From: Actinomyces sp.
GTDB taxonomy: Bacteria; Actinomycetota; Actinomycetes; Actinomycetales; Actinomycetaceae
Assembly: GCF_030524025.1 (NCBI RefSeq)
Contig: NZ_JAUNHI010000006.1
Span: forward strand, 1 to 64,000
Reading direction: 5' to 3'
DNA length: 64,000 nucleotides
This document shows, in pieces, positions 55,258-63,074 of the stretch; the stretch's first letter is position 1, and every line of letters starts with the position of its first letter. The translations under genes and the position numbers were made by a program. Under the pieces are notes generated by a model. It was not told the origin of the DNA and searched no databases. It saw only the letters and a program-made list of their open reading frames with translations.

Positions 55258-55926
55258 TCAACCGCGCAGGGCGAAGCGCTCGAGGAGGGCGGCGTCCCCG
55301 CCGACGACGAGCACGTCGCTGGCCGACACGAGCGTCTCGGAGGTGGCGTACTCGAAGGGCTCCCCGGGACTCATGAGGCCGAAGATGGTCACGCCGTAGC
55401 GCGAGCGGACCTTGGACTCCCCGATGGTGAACCCGTGCAGCTCGGCGGGGGAGCGCATCTTGACGATCGTGAACCCGCCCTTCTCCATCTCGATGTAGTC
55501 GAGCATCCGCCCCGACACGAGGTGGGCGGCCCGCTGGCCGGCGTCGAACTCGGGGTAGACGACGTGGTGGGCGCCGATGCGCTGGAGGATCCTGCCGTGG
55601 GCGCGAGAGACGGCCTTGGCCCAGATCTGCGGCGTCTCGAGGTCGACGAGGTTGCCGGTGATGAGCACGCTGGCCTCGAGGGAGGTGGCCACCCCCACGA
55701 CGGCGGTGCCGAACTCGGTGGCCCCTAGCTGCTCGAGGGCCTCGGGGTCGGTGGCGTCGGCCTCGACCAGCGGGATCCGGCCGGTCCACTGGCGCACGAG
55801 GGCCGGGCTGGACTCAACGGCCAGGACCTCCCGGCCCAGACGGTCCAGGGTGGCGGCGACGGCCGAGCCGAAGCGGCCCAGCCCGATGACGAGCGTCGAG
55901 TCGGTGCGGTCGGCGGGCGATGGCAT
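55258..55926 (-). CDS. Potassium uptake regulatory subunit (KtrA/TrkA)
   Basis: A 222-residue cytoplasmic RCK protein gating the potassium channel subunit encoded next to it. The N-terminal Rossmann (TrkA-N) domain shows LVIGLGRFGSAVAATLDRLG with the nucleotide-binding glycines; the TrkA-C domain follows after residue ~135 (VKMRSPAELHGFTIGESKV). The ATG at 55926 has GGAG upstream; a longer frame to 55968 lacks one. It lies 156 bases downstream of the membrane subunit gene, likely the same transcript. Confidence 0.92.
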   Translation of the reverse strand: MPSPADRTDSTLVIGLGRFGSAVAATLDRLGREVLAVESSPALVRQWTGRIPLVEADATDPEALEQLGATEFGTAVVGVATSLEASVLITGNLVDLETPQIWAKAVSRAHGRILQRIGAHHVVYPEFDAGQRAAHLVSGRMLDYIEMEKGGFTIVKMRSPAELHGFTIGESKVRSRYGVTIFGLMSPGEPFEYATSETLVSASDVLVVGGDAALLERFALRG

Positions 55927-56082
55927 GGGGTCTCCTCGGGCTCTCCGGGCACTGGCACTCATGCGCATGGACGCGCCGGCCGGCAGTGCTCTCGAGGTCG
56001 AGGGTAGTCGTGCGCGCGCCTAGCACGCAGCGTCGCGCCCGGCGGGCCCGTCGGAATGATGGCCCGGCCCGGAGGGTCCGGG

Positions 56083-57516
56083 TCAGCCGATGAGCGGACG
56101 CTCGGCGGGCATGCGGATGACCCGGCGCCGCTCCCGCATCGCCAGGGCGGTGGCTGCCGTCATGGTGCCCACGCGCCCGACGAACATGAGCACGACGATG
56201 AGGTACTTGGCGCTGTCGGGCAGCAGTGGGGTGATGCCGGTCGACAGGCCCACGGTGGCGAAGGCGCTGACCACCTCGAACAGCACCCGGTCCAGGCTCA
56301 GGTGTGTGATCTGGAGGAGCAGGAGGGTCGAGACCCCGACGATGGTGGCGCCGATGAAGGCCACCGCCACGCTCAGGCGCACCGTCGACAGGGTGATGCG
56401 CCGCCCGAAGGCCTCAATGTCCTGGTCGCCCCGGGCCTCGGCCGCGATCGCCAGGACGAGGACGGCGAAGGTGCTCACCTTGATGCCTCCCGCGGTCGAG
56501 GCCGAGCCTCCGCCGATGAACATGAGCGCGTCCTGGAGGAACCAGGTCGCCTCGTGCATGTGCTCGGGGGTGATCGTCGACAGGCCCGAGGAGCGGGCGT
56601 TGACGCCGTTGATGAGGGCCGTCAGCAGCTTGCCCCCCAGCGGCAGCGGGCCGTAGGTGCTCGGGTTGGTCCACTCGAAGGCGGCGATGGCCAGGGAGGA
56701 GGCGACGGTCATCGCCGTGTAGGTCGTCAGCGTCAGCTTGGTGTGCAGGGACCACAGGCGCGCCTTGCGCCCGTGCCGCATGACGTCGTGGATGACGGGG
56801 AACCCGACGGCTCCCACGAAGGTGCCCAGCACGATCGGCAGGCCGATCCACCAGTCCGAGGCGTAGGGCGCCAGGCCCTCGGGCATGATGACGAAACCGG
56901 CGTTGTTAAAGATCGACAGCGCCATGAAGAAGGCGTACCAGCTCGCTTCGCCCACCTCTAGGCCCAGGGCCAGGAAACGGGGCAGCAAAGCCGCCATGAG
57001 GATCGCCTCGGCACCCACTGCCGTGATGACGACCGCCCGCAGCAGGGAGGCGACGTCGCCCAGGCGGGACTGGTTCTCCGTGGCGGCCAGCATCCGCTGG
57101 GTCAGCCCCAGGTGCCGGGAGACGGCGAAGGACAGCAGCGAGGCCAGCGTCATGATGCCCAGGCCGCCGACCGCGGCGCCCAGGATGATGACCAGCTGGC
57201 CGAAGGGCGACCAGTACGTGGCCGTGTCGACGGTGGTCAGGCCGGTGACGCACACCGCCGACGTGGCGGTGAACACCGCGTCGACAAGCGCCGGGCCCCG
57301 CCCGTGGGCCGTGGACACCGGCAGGGACAGGAGCCCCGAGACGACGACGATGATGCCGGCGAAGACGACGACCGCCAGGCGCGCCGGGGTGAACCTCGCC
57401 GCGCGCTTGAGCCGGTAGGCCACCGTCCAGCGGGCCAGGAGCTCGCGCCAGCCGGCGGCGGGGTCGCTCGGGCGCGCGAGGGGGCGGGCCTGCGGGGACG
57501 GTCGCTTGGTGGACAC
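56083..57516 (-). CDS. Potassium uptake membrane subunit (KtrB/TrkH)
   Basis: A 477-residue Trk/Ktr channel-like transporter with four membrane-pore-membrane repeats. The selectivity-filter loops can be seen as TSAVCVTGLTTVDT, FNNAGFVIM, NARSSGLSTI and FATVGLSTGITP, each with the conserved glycine. GTG start at 57516, chosen because earlier in-frame starts add a long basic segment that crosses the gap; the site upstream is weak, so the N-terminus is uncertain. Works with the RCK subunit gene downstream. Confidence 0.9.
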   Translation of the reverse strand: MSTKRPSPQARPLARPSDPAAGWRELLARWTVAYRLKRAARFTPARLAVVVFAGIIVVVSGLLSLPVSTAHGRGPALVDAVFTATSAVCVTGLTTVDTATYWSPFGQLVIILGAAVGGLGIMTLASLLSFAVSRHLGLTQRMLAATENQSRLGDVASLLRAVVITAVGAEAILMAALLPRFLALGLEVGEASWYAFFMALSIFNNAGFVIMPEGLAPYASDWWIGLPIVLGTFVGAVGFPVIHDVMRHGRKARLWSLHTKLTLTTYTAMTVASSLAIAAFEWTNPSTYGPLPLGGKLLTALINGVNARSSGLSTITPEHMHEATWFLQDALMFIGGGSASTAGGIKVSTFAVLVLAIAAEARGDQDIEAFGRRITLSTVRLSVAVAFIGATIVGVSTLLLLQITHLSLDRVLFEVVSAFATVGLSTGITPLLPDSAKYLIVVLMFVGRVGTMTAATALAMRERRRVIRMPAERPLIG

Positions 57517-57569
57517 GCCGCCATTGTGCTCCCACGGACGCGGGTCGCGCCGAGCCCCGTGCCGGCCAT

Positions 57570-57589
57570 CCCTGGCATGTGACATGCGA
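57570..57589 (+). repeat. 20-mer shared with 48467-48486
   Basis: CCCTGGCATGTGACATGCGA, one base different from the copy 9.1 kb upstream. Here it lies in the divergent gap between the potassium channel gene and the small HTH gene. Confidence 0.5.
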
Positions 57590-57641
57590 CGCGTGTGACG
57601 GGAGAGGGTGAAAAAACCTGTGCGCCTGCTGGGGCGGGGGT

Positions 57642-57647
57642 TATATT
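57642..57647 (+). promoter_or_regulatory. -10 element before the HTH/bS22 genes
   Basis: TATATT stands out in GC-rich DNA, 101 bases before the HTH start codon; no convincing -35 is found. An A-run (57610-57616) lies about 30 bases upstream and may act as an UP-like element. Confidence 0.45.
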
Positions 57648-57747
57648 GGCTTCGCCCGCACGTCGCGGGAGCCCGTGCGGAGCGCAACCGCGCCCCGCGC
57701 CGGCCATATGTAACCGCCTCCACCCTGACGACAGGACCTCAGCACCC

Positions 57748-57987
57748 ATGGCATCGGGCCCCACCTCCTCAGGCGCCTCCGGCGCACCGTCCTTCCTCAC
57801 GGTCGCCGAGGTGGCCGCCATGCTGCGCGTCTCGAAGATGACCGTCTACCGCATGGTCCACTCCGGCGACCTGCCCGCCATGCAGGTGGGCCGCTCCTTC
57901 CGCGTCCCTGAGCGCGCCGTCGAGCAGTACCTCGCCGCGGGCCTGGGTGACTGGGGACACGAGTCCTCGGAGTCGACTGGCTCCTGA
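57748..57987 (+). CDS. Small excisionase-fold DNA-binding protein (BldC/MerR-like HTH)
   Basis: A 79-residue helix-turn-helix protein: FLTVAEVAAMLRVSKMTVYRMVHSGDLPAMQVGRSFRVPERAVEQYL is the excisionase/BldC-like winged HTH with its arginine-rich wing. A short Ser/Gly-rich N-terminus and an acidic tail flank it. It is followed by the bS22 gene, the same pairing as Rv0500A-Rv0500B in Mycobacterium tuberculosis (established synteny). It is a conserved actinobacterial regulator of unclear role and not evidence of a phage. Confidence 0.88.
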   Translation: MASGPTSSGASGAPSFLTVAEVAAMLRVSKMTVYRMVHSGDLPAMQVGRSFRVPERAVEQYLAAGLGDWGHESSESTGS

Positions 57988-58134
57988 AGGCGGCTACAAT
58001 CACCCGGTCACCTGTGTGGTCGGCGTGATGCGTCACTGCCCGACCACCACGCTCGTCCGGCCGCGTGCCGGGGCCGCCGGCCGGACCGGGGGCGCCAACG
58101 AGCACCCGGTACGCACGACCACGGAGGAGCCCCG

Positions 58135-58233
58135 ATGGGATCTGTCATCAAGAAGCGCCGCAAGCGCATGGCCAAGAAGAAGCACCGCAAGCTGCTGCGC
58201 AAGACCCGCCACCAGAGGCGCAACAAGAAGTGA
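58135..58233 (+). CDS. Ribosomal protein bS22 (AURKAIP1/COX24 domain), 32 residues
   Basis: A tiny, extremely basic protein of 32 residues: MGSVIKKRRKRMAKKKH followed by KLLRKTRHQRRNKK. This is the actinobacterial small-subunit ribosomal protein bS22, known from mycobacterial ribosome structures and carrying the COX24-like KKRRKRM(A/S)KKKHRK motif. ACGGAGGAG precedes the ATG. It lies 147 bases after the small HTH gene and is followed by a clear terminator. The gene is easily missed because of its length. Confidence 0.93.
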   Translation: MGSVIKKRRKRMAKKKHRKLLRKTRHQRRNKK

Positions 58234-58256
58234 GGATCGCCCCGGCGTGATCGCCC

Positions 58257-58281
58257 GACCCCGCACCCGGTGTGCGGGGTC
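58257..58281 (+). terminator. Terminator after bS22
   Basis: Perfect 10-bp stem, arms GACCCCGCAC (58257-58266) and GTGCGGGGTC (58272-58281), loop CCGGT, followed by the T-rich CTCTTCTC. A classic intrinsic terminator 24 bases after the bS22 stop codon. Confidence 0.88.
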
Positions 58282-58335
58282 CTCTTCTCGCCAGGTCCCG
58301 CCCGGGGAAGAGCCCCCGACCCAGGAGTTCCTGCC

Positions 58336-59574
58336 ATGACCGACACCAGCGGCCCGTCCCCGCACCTCGACGCCACCGTCTGTCCCGGCACGCCCGGACC
58401 GGCCGACCCCTGGCCGGCGCCGGTCGAGGCGCTGGCGCACCGGCCCGGCTCGCGACTGCCGGCCCATGCGGCGCCCACGACCCTGGCCGAGCTGACGACG
58501 CTGCGGGTGGGGGGACCGGTGGGGGAGTACGTCGAGGCCAGGAGCGAGGCCGAGCTGATCGACGCCGTCCGCCAGGCCGACGACTCCGGCACGCCCCTGC
58601 TCGTCGTGGGCGGCGGCTCCAACATCGTGGCCGCCGACACCGGCTTCCCCGGCAGGGTCCTGCGCGACGCCCGCCAGGAGGTCGTGCTCGTGGCCGACAA
58701 CAGCTGCGGAGGCGTGGAGTTCACCGTCACGGCGGGCACCACCTGGGACGACCTCGTGCGCGAGGCCATCGCCTCCCACTGGGGCGGCTTCGCCCCCCTG
58801 TCGGGCATCCCCGGCACGGTGGGGGCGGCGCCGGTGCAGAACATCGGCGCCTACGGCGCGGAGGTCTGCCAGCTGCTGGCTTCCGTGCGCGCCTGGGACC
58901 GCGCCGCCGGGCGCACCGTCCACCTCGCGCTGACCGAGCTGGGGCTGGCCTACCGGGACTCTGACCTCAAGCGCTCACTGAGCGACGCCCGGGTCGGTGC
59001 CGGACGGACCTGGGGGCCGACCGGCCGGTGGGTCGTCCTGTCGGTCACCTTCCTTGTGCGTCCCGCATCCCTGTCGGCCCCGATCGCCTACAGCCAGCTC
59101 GCCCGGACCCTGGGCGTCGAGACCGGCGCCAGGGTGGACGCCCGCGCCATGCGCGAGGCGGTCCTCGACCTGCGCCGCTCCAAGGGCATGGTCCTGGACT
59201 CAGCCGACCACGACACGTGGTCGGCCGGCTCCTTCTTCACCAACCCCATCCTGCCCGCACCCCTGGCCGCCGCGCTGCCCGCCGACGCCCCCCGCTACCC
59301 CGTCGAGCCCCGCGGCGCCACGGGGCAGGGCCAGGAGCCCGGCCCGCAGGTCAAGACCTCGGCCGCCTGGCTCATCGACCACGCCGGCTTCTCCAAGGGC
59401 TACTCCCTGGAGGGGGCCCGGGCGAGCCTGTCGACCAAGCACGTCCTGGCGCTGACCAACCGCGGCGGCGCCAGCGCAGGGGAGATCGAGGCGCTGCGCG
59501 ACGCCGTCGTGGCCGGGGTGCGTGAGCGCTTCGGCATCACCCTCGTGCCCGAGCCCGTCCACGTGGGCTGGTGA
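58336..59574 (+). CDS. murB: UDP-N-acetylenolpyruvoylglucosamine reductase
   Basis: A 412-residue FAD enzyme making UDP-N-acetylmuramate in peptidoglycan synthesis. The N-terminal FAD domain shows TTLRVGGPVGEYVEA and VVGGGSNIVAADTGFPG; LSGIPGTVGAAPVQNIGAYGAEV is the MurB signature, and the C-terminal part has the catalytic-Ser region GSFFTNPI and KTSAAWLIDHAGFSKGY. An extra N-terminal stretch of about 35 residues makes it longer than most MurB proteins (about 340-360). AGGAG precedes the ATG. Confidence 0.95.
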   Translation: MTDTSGPSPHLDATVCPGTPGPADPWPAPVEALAHRPGSRLPAHAAPTTLAELTTLRVGGPVGEYVEARSEAELIDAVRQADDSGTPLLVVGGGSNIVAADTGFPGRVLRDARQEVVLVADNSCGGVEFTVTAGTTWDDLVREAIASHWGGFAPLSGIPGTVGAAPVQNIGAYGAEVCQLLASVRAWDRAAGRTVHLALTELGLAYRDSDLKRSLSDARVGAGRTWGPTGRWVVLSVTFLVRPASLSAPIAYSQLARTLGVETGARVDARAMREAVLDLRRSKGMVLDSADHDTWSAGSFFTNPILPAPLAAALPADAPRYPVEPRGATGQGQEPGPQVKTSAAWLIDHAGFSKGYSLEGARASLSTKHVLALTNRGGASAGEIEALRDAVVAGVRERFGITLVPEPVHVGW

Positions 59575-59603
59575 TCCGGAGCCGTCGACCAGGAGGACCA
59601 CCG

Positions 59604-60458
59604 ATGAGCCAGGACGCCCCCCGCGCACAGGGCCGGGGCTATCTGCCCGCACCGCGGCCCGCGGGCGGCGGTGCCCGCGAGCTTGTCCACGCCCCGCGGC
59701 TGGAGCGCACTGTCATCGCCCACCGCGGGCTGCCCTCCCGTGCGCCGGAGAACACGATGGCCTCCTTCCTGGCGGCCGCCCGGGCCGGCGCGACATGGAT
59801 CGAGACCGACGTCGACCTCCTGGCCGACGGCACCGCGGTGCTCATCCACGACACGGCCCTGGACCGCACGACCGACCGCTCGGGCTCCATCTACACCCTG
59901 CAGGCGGCCGACCTGGCCTCCATCGACGCAGGGTCGTGGTTCGACCCGCGCTTCGCCGGCGAGCGGCTGCCCGTGCTCGACGCCTTCATCGACCTGTTGT
60001 CCGAGCACGGGCTCCACGCCAACATCGAGCTCAAGCCCAATGAGCAGGGCGCCGTGCGCAGCCTGCTCCTGGTCGACACCGTTGCCCGCGCCCTCGAGCG
60101 CCTCGACCCGGCCTGCCAGGTCCTCGTGTCCTCCTTCAGCCAGCCCCTGCTCATGGCCTTCCACCAGCGTCATCCGCGCTACGCCACCGCCGTGCTCTAC
60201 GAGGCCGGGGCCATCCGGCCCGACTGGCTCTCGGTGGCCGAGCTGTGCGGGGCCGGCTGCATCCACCCCCAGGACGAGGGGCTGAGCGAGTCGATGGTCG
60301 CCCTGGCCCGCCGCGCCGGCTACGGCGTCAACGTGTGGACCGTCAACTCCGCGGCGCGCGCCGCCGAGCTCTTCGAGTGGGGCTGCACCGGGGTGTTCAC
60401 CGACGTCGCCGACGAGTTCGGCGCGCTCGAGGGCTCCCAGCACCCATCACGGCAATGA
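59604..60458 (+). CDS. Glycerophosphodiester phosphodiesterase
   Basis: A 284-residue GDPD-family enzyme splitting glycerophosphodiesters into glycerol 3-phosphate and an alcohol. Catalytic landmarks are IAHRGLPSRAPENTMASF with the first His and Glu, IETDVDLLADGTAVLIHD with the second acid pair and His, and ANIELKP. No signal peptide, so it is cytoplasmic (UgpQ-like). AGGAGG precedes the ATG; it follows murB by 29 bases and may share its transcript. The stop codon falls inside a short tandem repeat. Confidence 0.93.
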   Translation: MSQDAPRAQGRGYLPAPRPAGGGARELVHAPRLERTVIAHRGLPSRAPENTMASFLAAARAGATWIETDVDLLADGTAVLIHDTALDRTTDRSGSIYTLQAADLASIDAGSWFDPRFAGERLPVLDAFIDLLSEHGLHANIELKPNEQGAVRSLLLVDTVARALERLDPACQVLVSSFSQPLLMAFHQRHPRYATAVLYEAGAIRPDWLSVAELCGAGCIHPQDEGLSESMVALARRAGYGVNVWTVNSAARAAELFEWGCTGVFTDVADEFGALEGSQHPSRQ

Positions 60459-60490
60459 GTCCGGCACTGAGTCCGGCACTGAGCCCGGCA
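60455..60490. repeat. 12-bp tandem repeat, three units
   Basis: Units at 60455-60466, 60467-60478 and 60479-60490 read (A/C)TGAGTCCGGCA with one change in the last. The first unit contains the stop codon of the glycerophosphodiesterase gene. Probably slipped-strand duplication at the gene end. Confidence 0.75.
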
Positions 60491-60561
60491 CCCGCCGCGG
60501 CTCCGGCAGCGCACCGAGTGGCCCGCCGGCTCCGGCGCGGCGCGCAGCATCGCGGCCCGGC

Positions 60562-61584
60562 TCAGGGGCAGGGCGCGGCCAGCCAGGCGTCGACCTGTCC
60601 CAGCCAACGTTCCTTGGACTCCGGCGCGGCCAGGGAGGCCCGGATCGAGCCGCGCGCCAGCTCGGCCAGGTCCTCGTCGTCCAGGCCCAGCGACCGGGCG
60701 ATCGCGTACTGGTCGACCAGACGGGTGCGGAACAGGAGGGGATCGTCGGCCCCCAGCGCCACCTGGGCGCCGTGGTCGAGCAGGGTGCGCAGAGGAACCT
60801 CACTGGTCTCGCGGTAGACCCCCAGGCACACGTTCGACGCCGGGCACACCTCGAGGCTGATCCCCGCGGCCACCACCGCGTCCAGCAGCGAGGGGTCCTC
60901 GCTCACGCGCACCCCGTGGCCCAGCCGGGTCGGCCCGAGCGAGCCGAGCACATCACGCACGTGCCGGGGCCCGAGCAGCTCGCCGGCGTGGGGCAGCGAT
61001 GCCAGGCCGGCCCGCCGGGCGATCCGGAAGGCCGGCCCCCACGACGCCGTCTCACCGGCACGCTCGTCGTTGCTCAGCCCGAAGCCGACGACCGTACCGG
61101 GTCCCTGGCCGGCGTAGCGCGCCGCCAGGCGCGCCAGGGTCCTGGCCTCCAGGGGGTGGCGTATCCGCGAGGCGGCGACGATGACCGACACCTCGGTGCC
61201 CGACAGGACCGTGGCCTGCGCCGCGGCGTCGAGGATGATCTCCAGGGCTGGGGTGATCCCCCCGACGAACGGGGCGTAGGAGGTCGGGTCGACCTGGATC
61301 TCCAGGCGGCGGGAGCCCTCGGCGGCGTCGTCGAGAGCCGCCTCCAGAACGATCCGGCGCATTGTCTCCTCATCGCGCACCAGGTGGCGGGCGGTGTCGT
61401 AGGCCCGCTGGAAACGGAACCATCCCCGGTGGTCGGCCGGGACGTGCAGCGGGTCGCCGTCGATGAAGGACGAGGGCAGGCGCGAGCGCTCGGACTGGGC
61501 GAGGTCGACCAGGGTCTCCAGACGCATCGACCCGGTGAAGTGCAGGTGCAGATGCGCCTTGGGCAGGGTCGACAGGTCGCGCAT
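60562..61584 (-). CDS. add: Adenosine deaminase (actinobacterial HFTG variant)
   Basis: A 340-residue amidohydrolase converting adenosine to inosine in purine salvage. Metal ligands are in KAHLHLHFTGSM at the N-terminus and LPHAGE mid-protein; LGHGVRVSEDPSL and SNVCLGVY, then GADDPLLF complete the active site. The usual HLHLEGT reads HLHLHFTG here; this variant is known in actinobacterial Add-like proteins, so substrate range may differ from classic adenosine deaminase. ATG start; it diverges from the next gene with 84 bases between. Confidence 0.85.
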   Translation of the reverse strand: MRDLSTLPKAHLHLHFTGSMRLETLVDLAQSERSRLPSSFIDGDPLHVPADHRGWFRFQRAYDTARHLVRDEETMRRIVLEAALDDAAEGSRRLEIQVDPTSYAPFVGGITPALEIILDAAAQATVLSGTEVSVIVAASRIRHPLEARTLARLAARYAGQGPGTVVGFGLSNDERAGETASWGPAFRIARRAGLASLPHAGELLGPRHVRDVLGSLGPTRLGHGVRVSEDPSLLDAVVAAGISLEVCPASNVCLGVYRETSEVPLRTLLDHGAQVALGADDPLLFRTRLVDQYAIARSLGLDDEDLAELARGSIRASLAAPESKERWLGQVDAWLAAPCP

Positions 61585-61668
61585 GGCCGGATTGTGTCAC
61601 GTCGCCTCCCCGTGGGGCGGACGCCGAGCCTGGTGCTGGACCGGCCCGCGGTAGGGCACACTGGTCCC

Positions 61669-62916
61669 ATGAGCAACCCGATGGCAGGACGCGAGTCCGA
61701 AGAGGTCTCGCTCCTGACCGGCCCACGCGCCGCCTCCGTGCTGGCGGCCGCGCTCGCGCCTGCGGGCCAGCAGCTCATGAGCTGGGAGGTCCACTCGGTC
61801 CACCACCGCCCCGGGGCGGGGGTCTCGGTGGGCTACACGGCGGTCGTCGCCTCCGCCGGAGGGCGGCACACCACCGAGTACCTGTGCGCGACCACGGCCC
61901 GCCTGTCCAACCCCCAGGCGGCCGGGCTGACCCGGGTCGCCCCGACCGGGGGTGTGGGCCCGGCGGTCCACGTCTGGCGCCATCCGGCCGACCCCGAGCT
62001 GCCCGCCCTCGCCGTGGCCTGCACGCCCTCGCTGCTGTCCCGGCGCCTGGGGGTGGCGGTCAAGGCGACAATGGTCGCCTACCGGCCCACCCGCCGCGCG
62101 GTCGTGCGCGTGACCTACCCCGACTCCTCGACCTCCTACGCCAAGGTGCTGCGGCCCAGCCAGTACGCCGCCTTCGCCGAGCGCCACCGCATGCTGCGCG
62201 CCGCCGGCGTCCCCGCGCCCGAGGTGCTGCGCGATGACCCCGACGGACTCGTCCTGCTGTCCACCGGCCACGGGGTGGCCCTGTCCTCCCTGCTGTCCCA
62301 CGGCATGGAGGAGTCCCAGGCGGCACGCGTCTTCCGCTCGCTAACCGGCCTGCTCGACTCACTGCCCGCCTCTGCCCTCCAGCTGTCCGCCCACCCCGCC
62401 TGGTCGGAGCGCTCGCGGCACTACGCCCACGCCGCCTCGACCGTCCTGCCCGAGCACTCCGCCCGCGCCCGCGCCGTGTCCGAGGGCGTCGAGCAGTTGA
62501 TGGCCGCCACCGACCCCGGCCCGGTCGTTCCCGTCCACGGCGACTTCTACGAGGCCAATGTCCTCATGGAGGGGGAGGGCGTGGCCAGCCTGCTCGACGT
62601 CGACTCCCTGGGCCCGGGCCACCGGGTCGACGACCTGGCCTGCCTCCTGGGGCACGTCAGCGTCCTGGACCACCTGGCCCCGGCCTCCTACCCGCACCTG
62701 CGTCCGATCCTGGAGACCTGGACCCGCATGGCCTCTCAGCAGGTCGACCCGGTGGCCCTGCGGGCGCGGTGCGCCGGCGTCGTCCTGTCCCTCGTGGCGG
62801 GGGCGCGGCGCGAGGACGGCGGCCCCTGGCGGCCCGACGCCGAGGGGCGCCTGGCCCGGGCGGAGACCTGGCTGGCCCAGGCCCGGGAGATCCAGGCCCG
62901 GCGGGGCGCGCACTGA
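61669..62916 (+). CDS. Aminoglycoside phosphotransferase/choline kinase-like protein
   Basis: A 415-residue protein with a kinase-like fold of the APH family in its second half. VVPVHGDFYEANVLM supplies the catalytic His-Gly-Asp and Asn, and SLLDVDSLGPGHRVDDLAC the metal-binding Asp; SSTSYAKVL is a candidate for the ATP-lysine strand. The first 150 residues (SWEVHSVHHRPGAGVSVGYTAVV) recur in similar actinobacterial proteins of unknown role. The substrate is unknown and antibiotic resistance should not be assumed. The start at 61669 has no Shine-Dalgarno site, so the mRNA may be nearly leaderless. Confidence 0.75.
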   Translation: MSNPMAGRESEEVSLLTGPRAASVLAAALAPAGQQLMSWEVHSVHHRPGAGVSVGYTAVVASAGGRHTTEYLCATTARLSNPQAAGLTRVAPTGGVGPAVHVWRHPADPELPALAVACTPSLLSRRLGVAVKATMVAYRPTRRAVVRVTYPDSSTSYAKVLRPSQYAAFAERHRMLRAAGVPAPEVLRDDPDGLVLLSTGHGVALSSLLSHGMEESQAARVFRSLTGLLDSLPASALQLSAHPAWSERSRHYAHAASTVLPEHSARARAVSEGVEQLMAATDPGPVVPVHGDFYEANVLMEGEGVASLLDVDSLGPGHRVDDLACLLGHVSVLDHLAPASYPHLRPILETWTRMASQQVDPVALRARCAGVVLSLVAGARREDGGPWRPDAEGRLARAETWLAQAREIQARRGAH

Positions 62917-63074
62917 CCGGACCCGGCGTGTCCGATCACGTGTGCCCCTCGCTTGTCGCGGGGCACTTCCCCGCCGCCACGACGACTGCCTGTGACGCGC
63001 CTGACATGAGCGTGACACACCGCTCTCTGTAGTGTTCGCCAGCATCGAATTCCCTGCGGACCGAAAGGACGGTC

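Noticed and set aside
57748..57987. Phage excisionase or prophage end
   Set aside because: No integrase, attachment site or other phage gene nearby; the pairing with bS22 marks it as a conserved chromosomal gene.
61669..62916. Aminoglycoside resistance gene
   Set aside because: Only the general kinase fold is shared; the N-terminal half and length do not fit known resistance enzymes.
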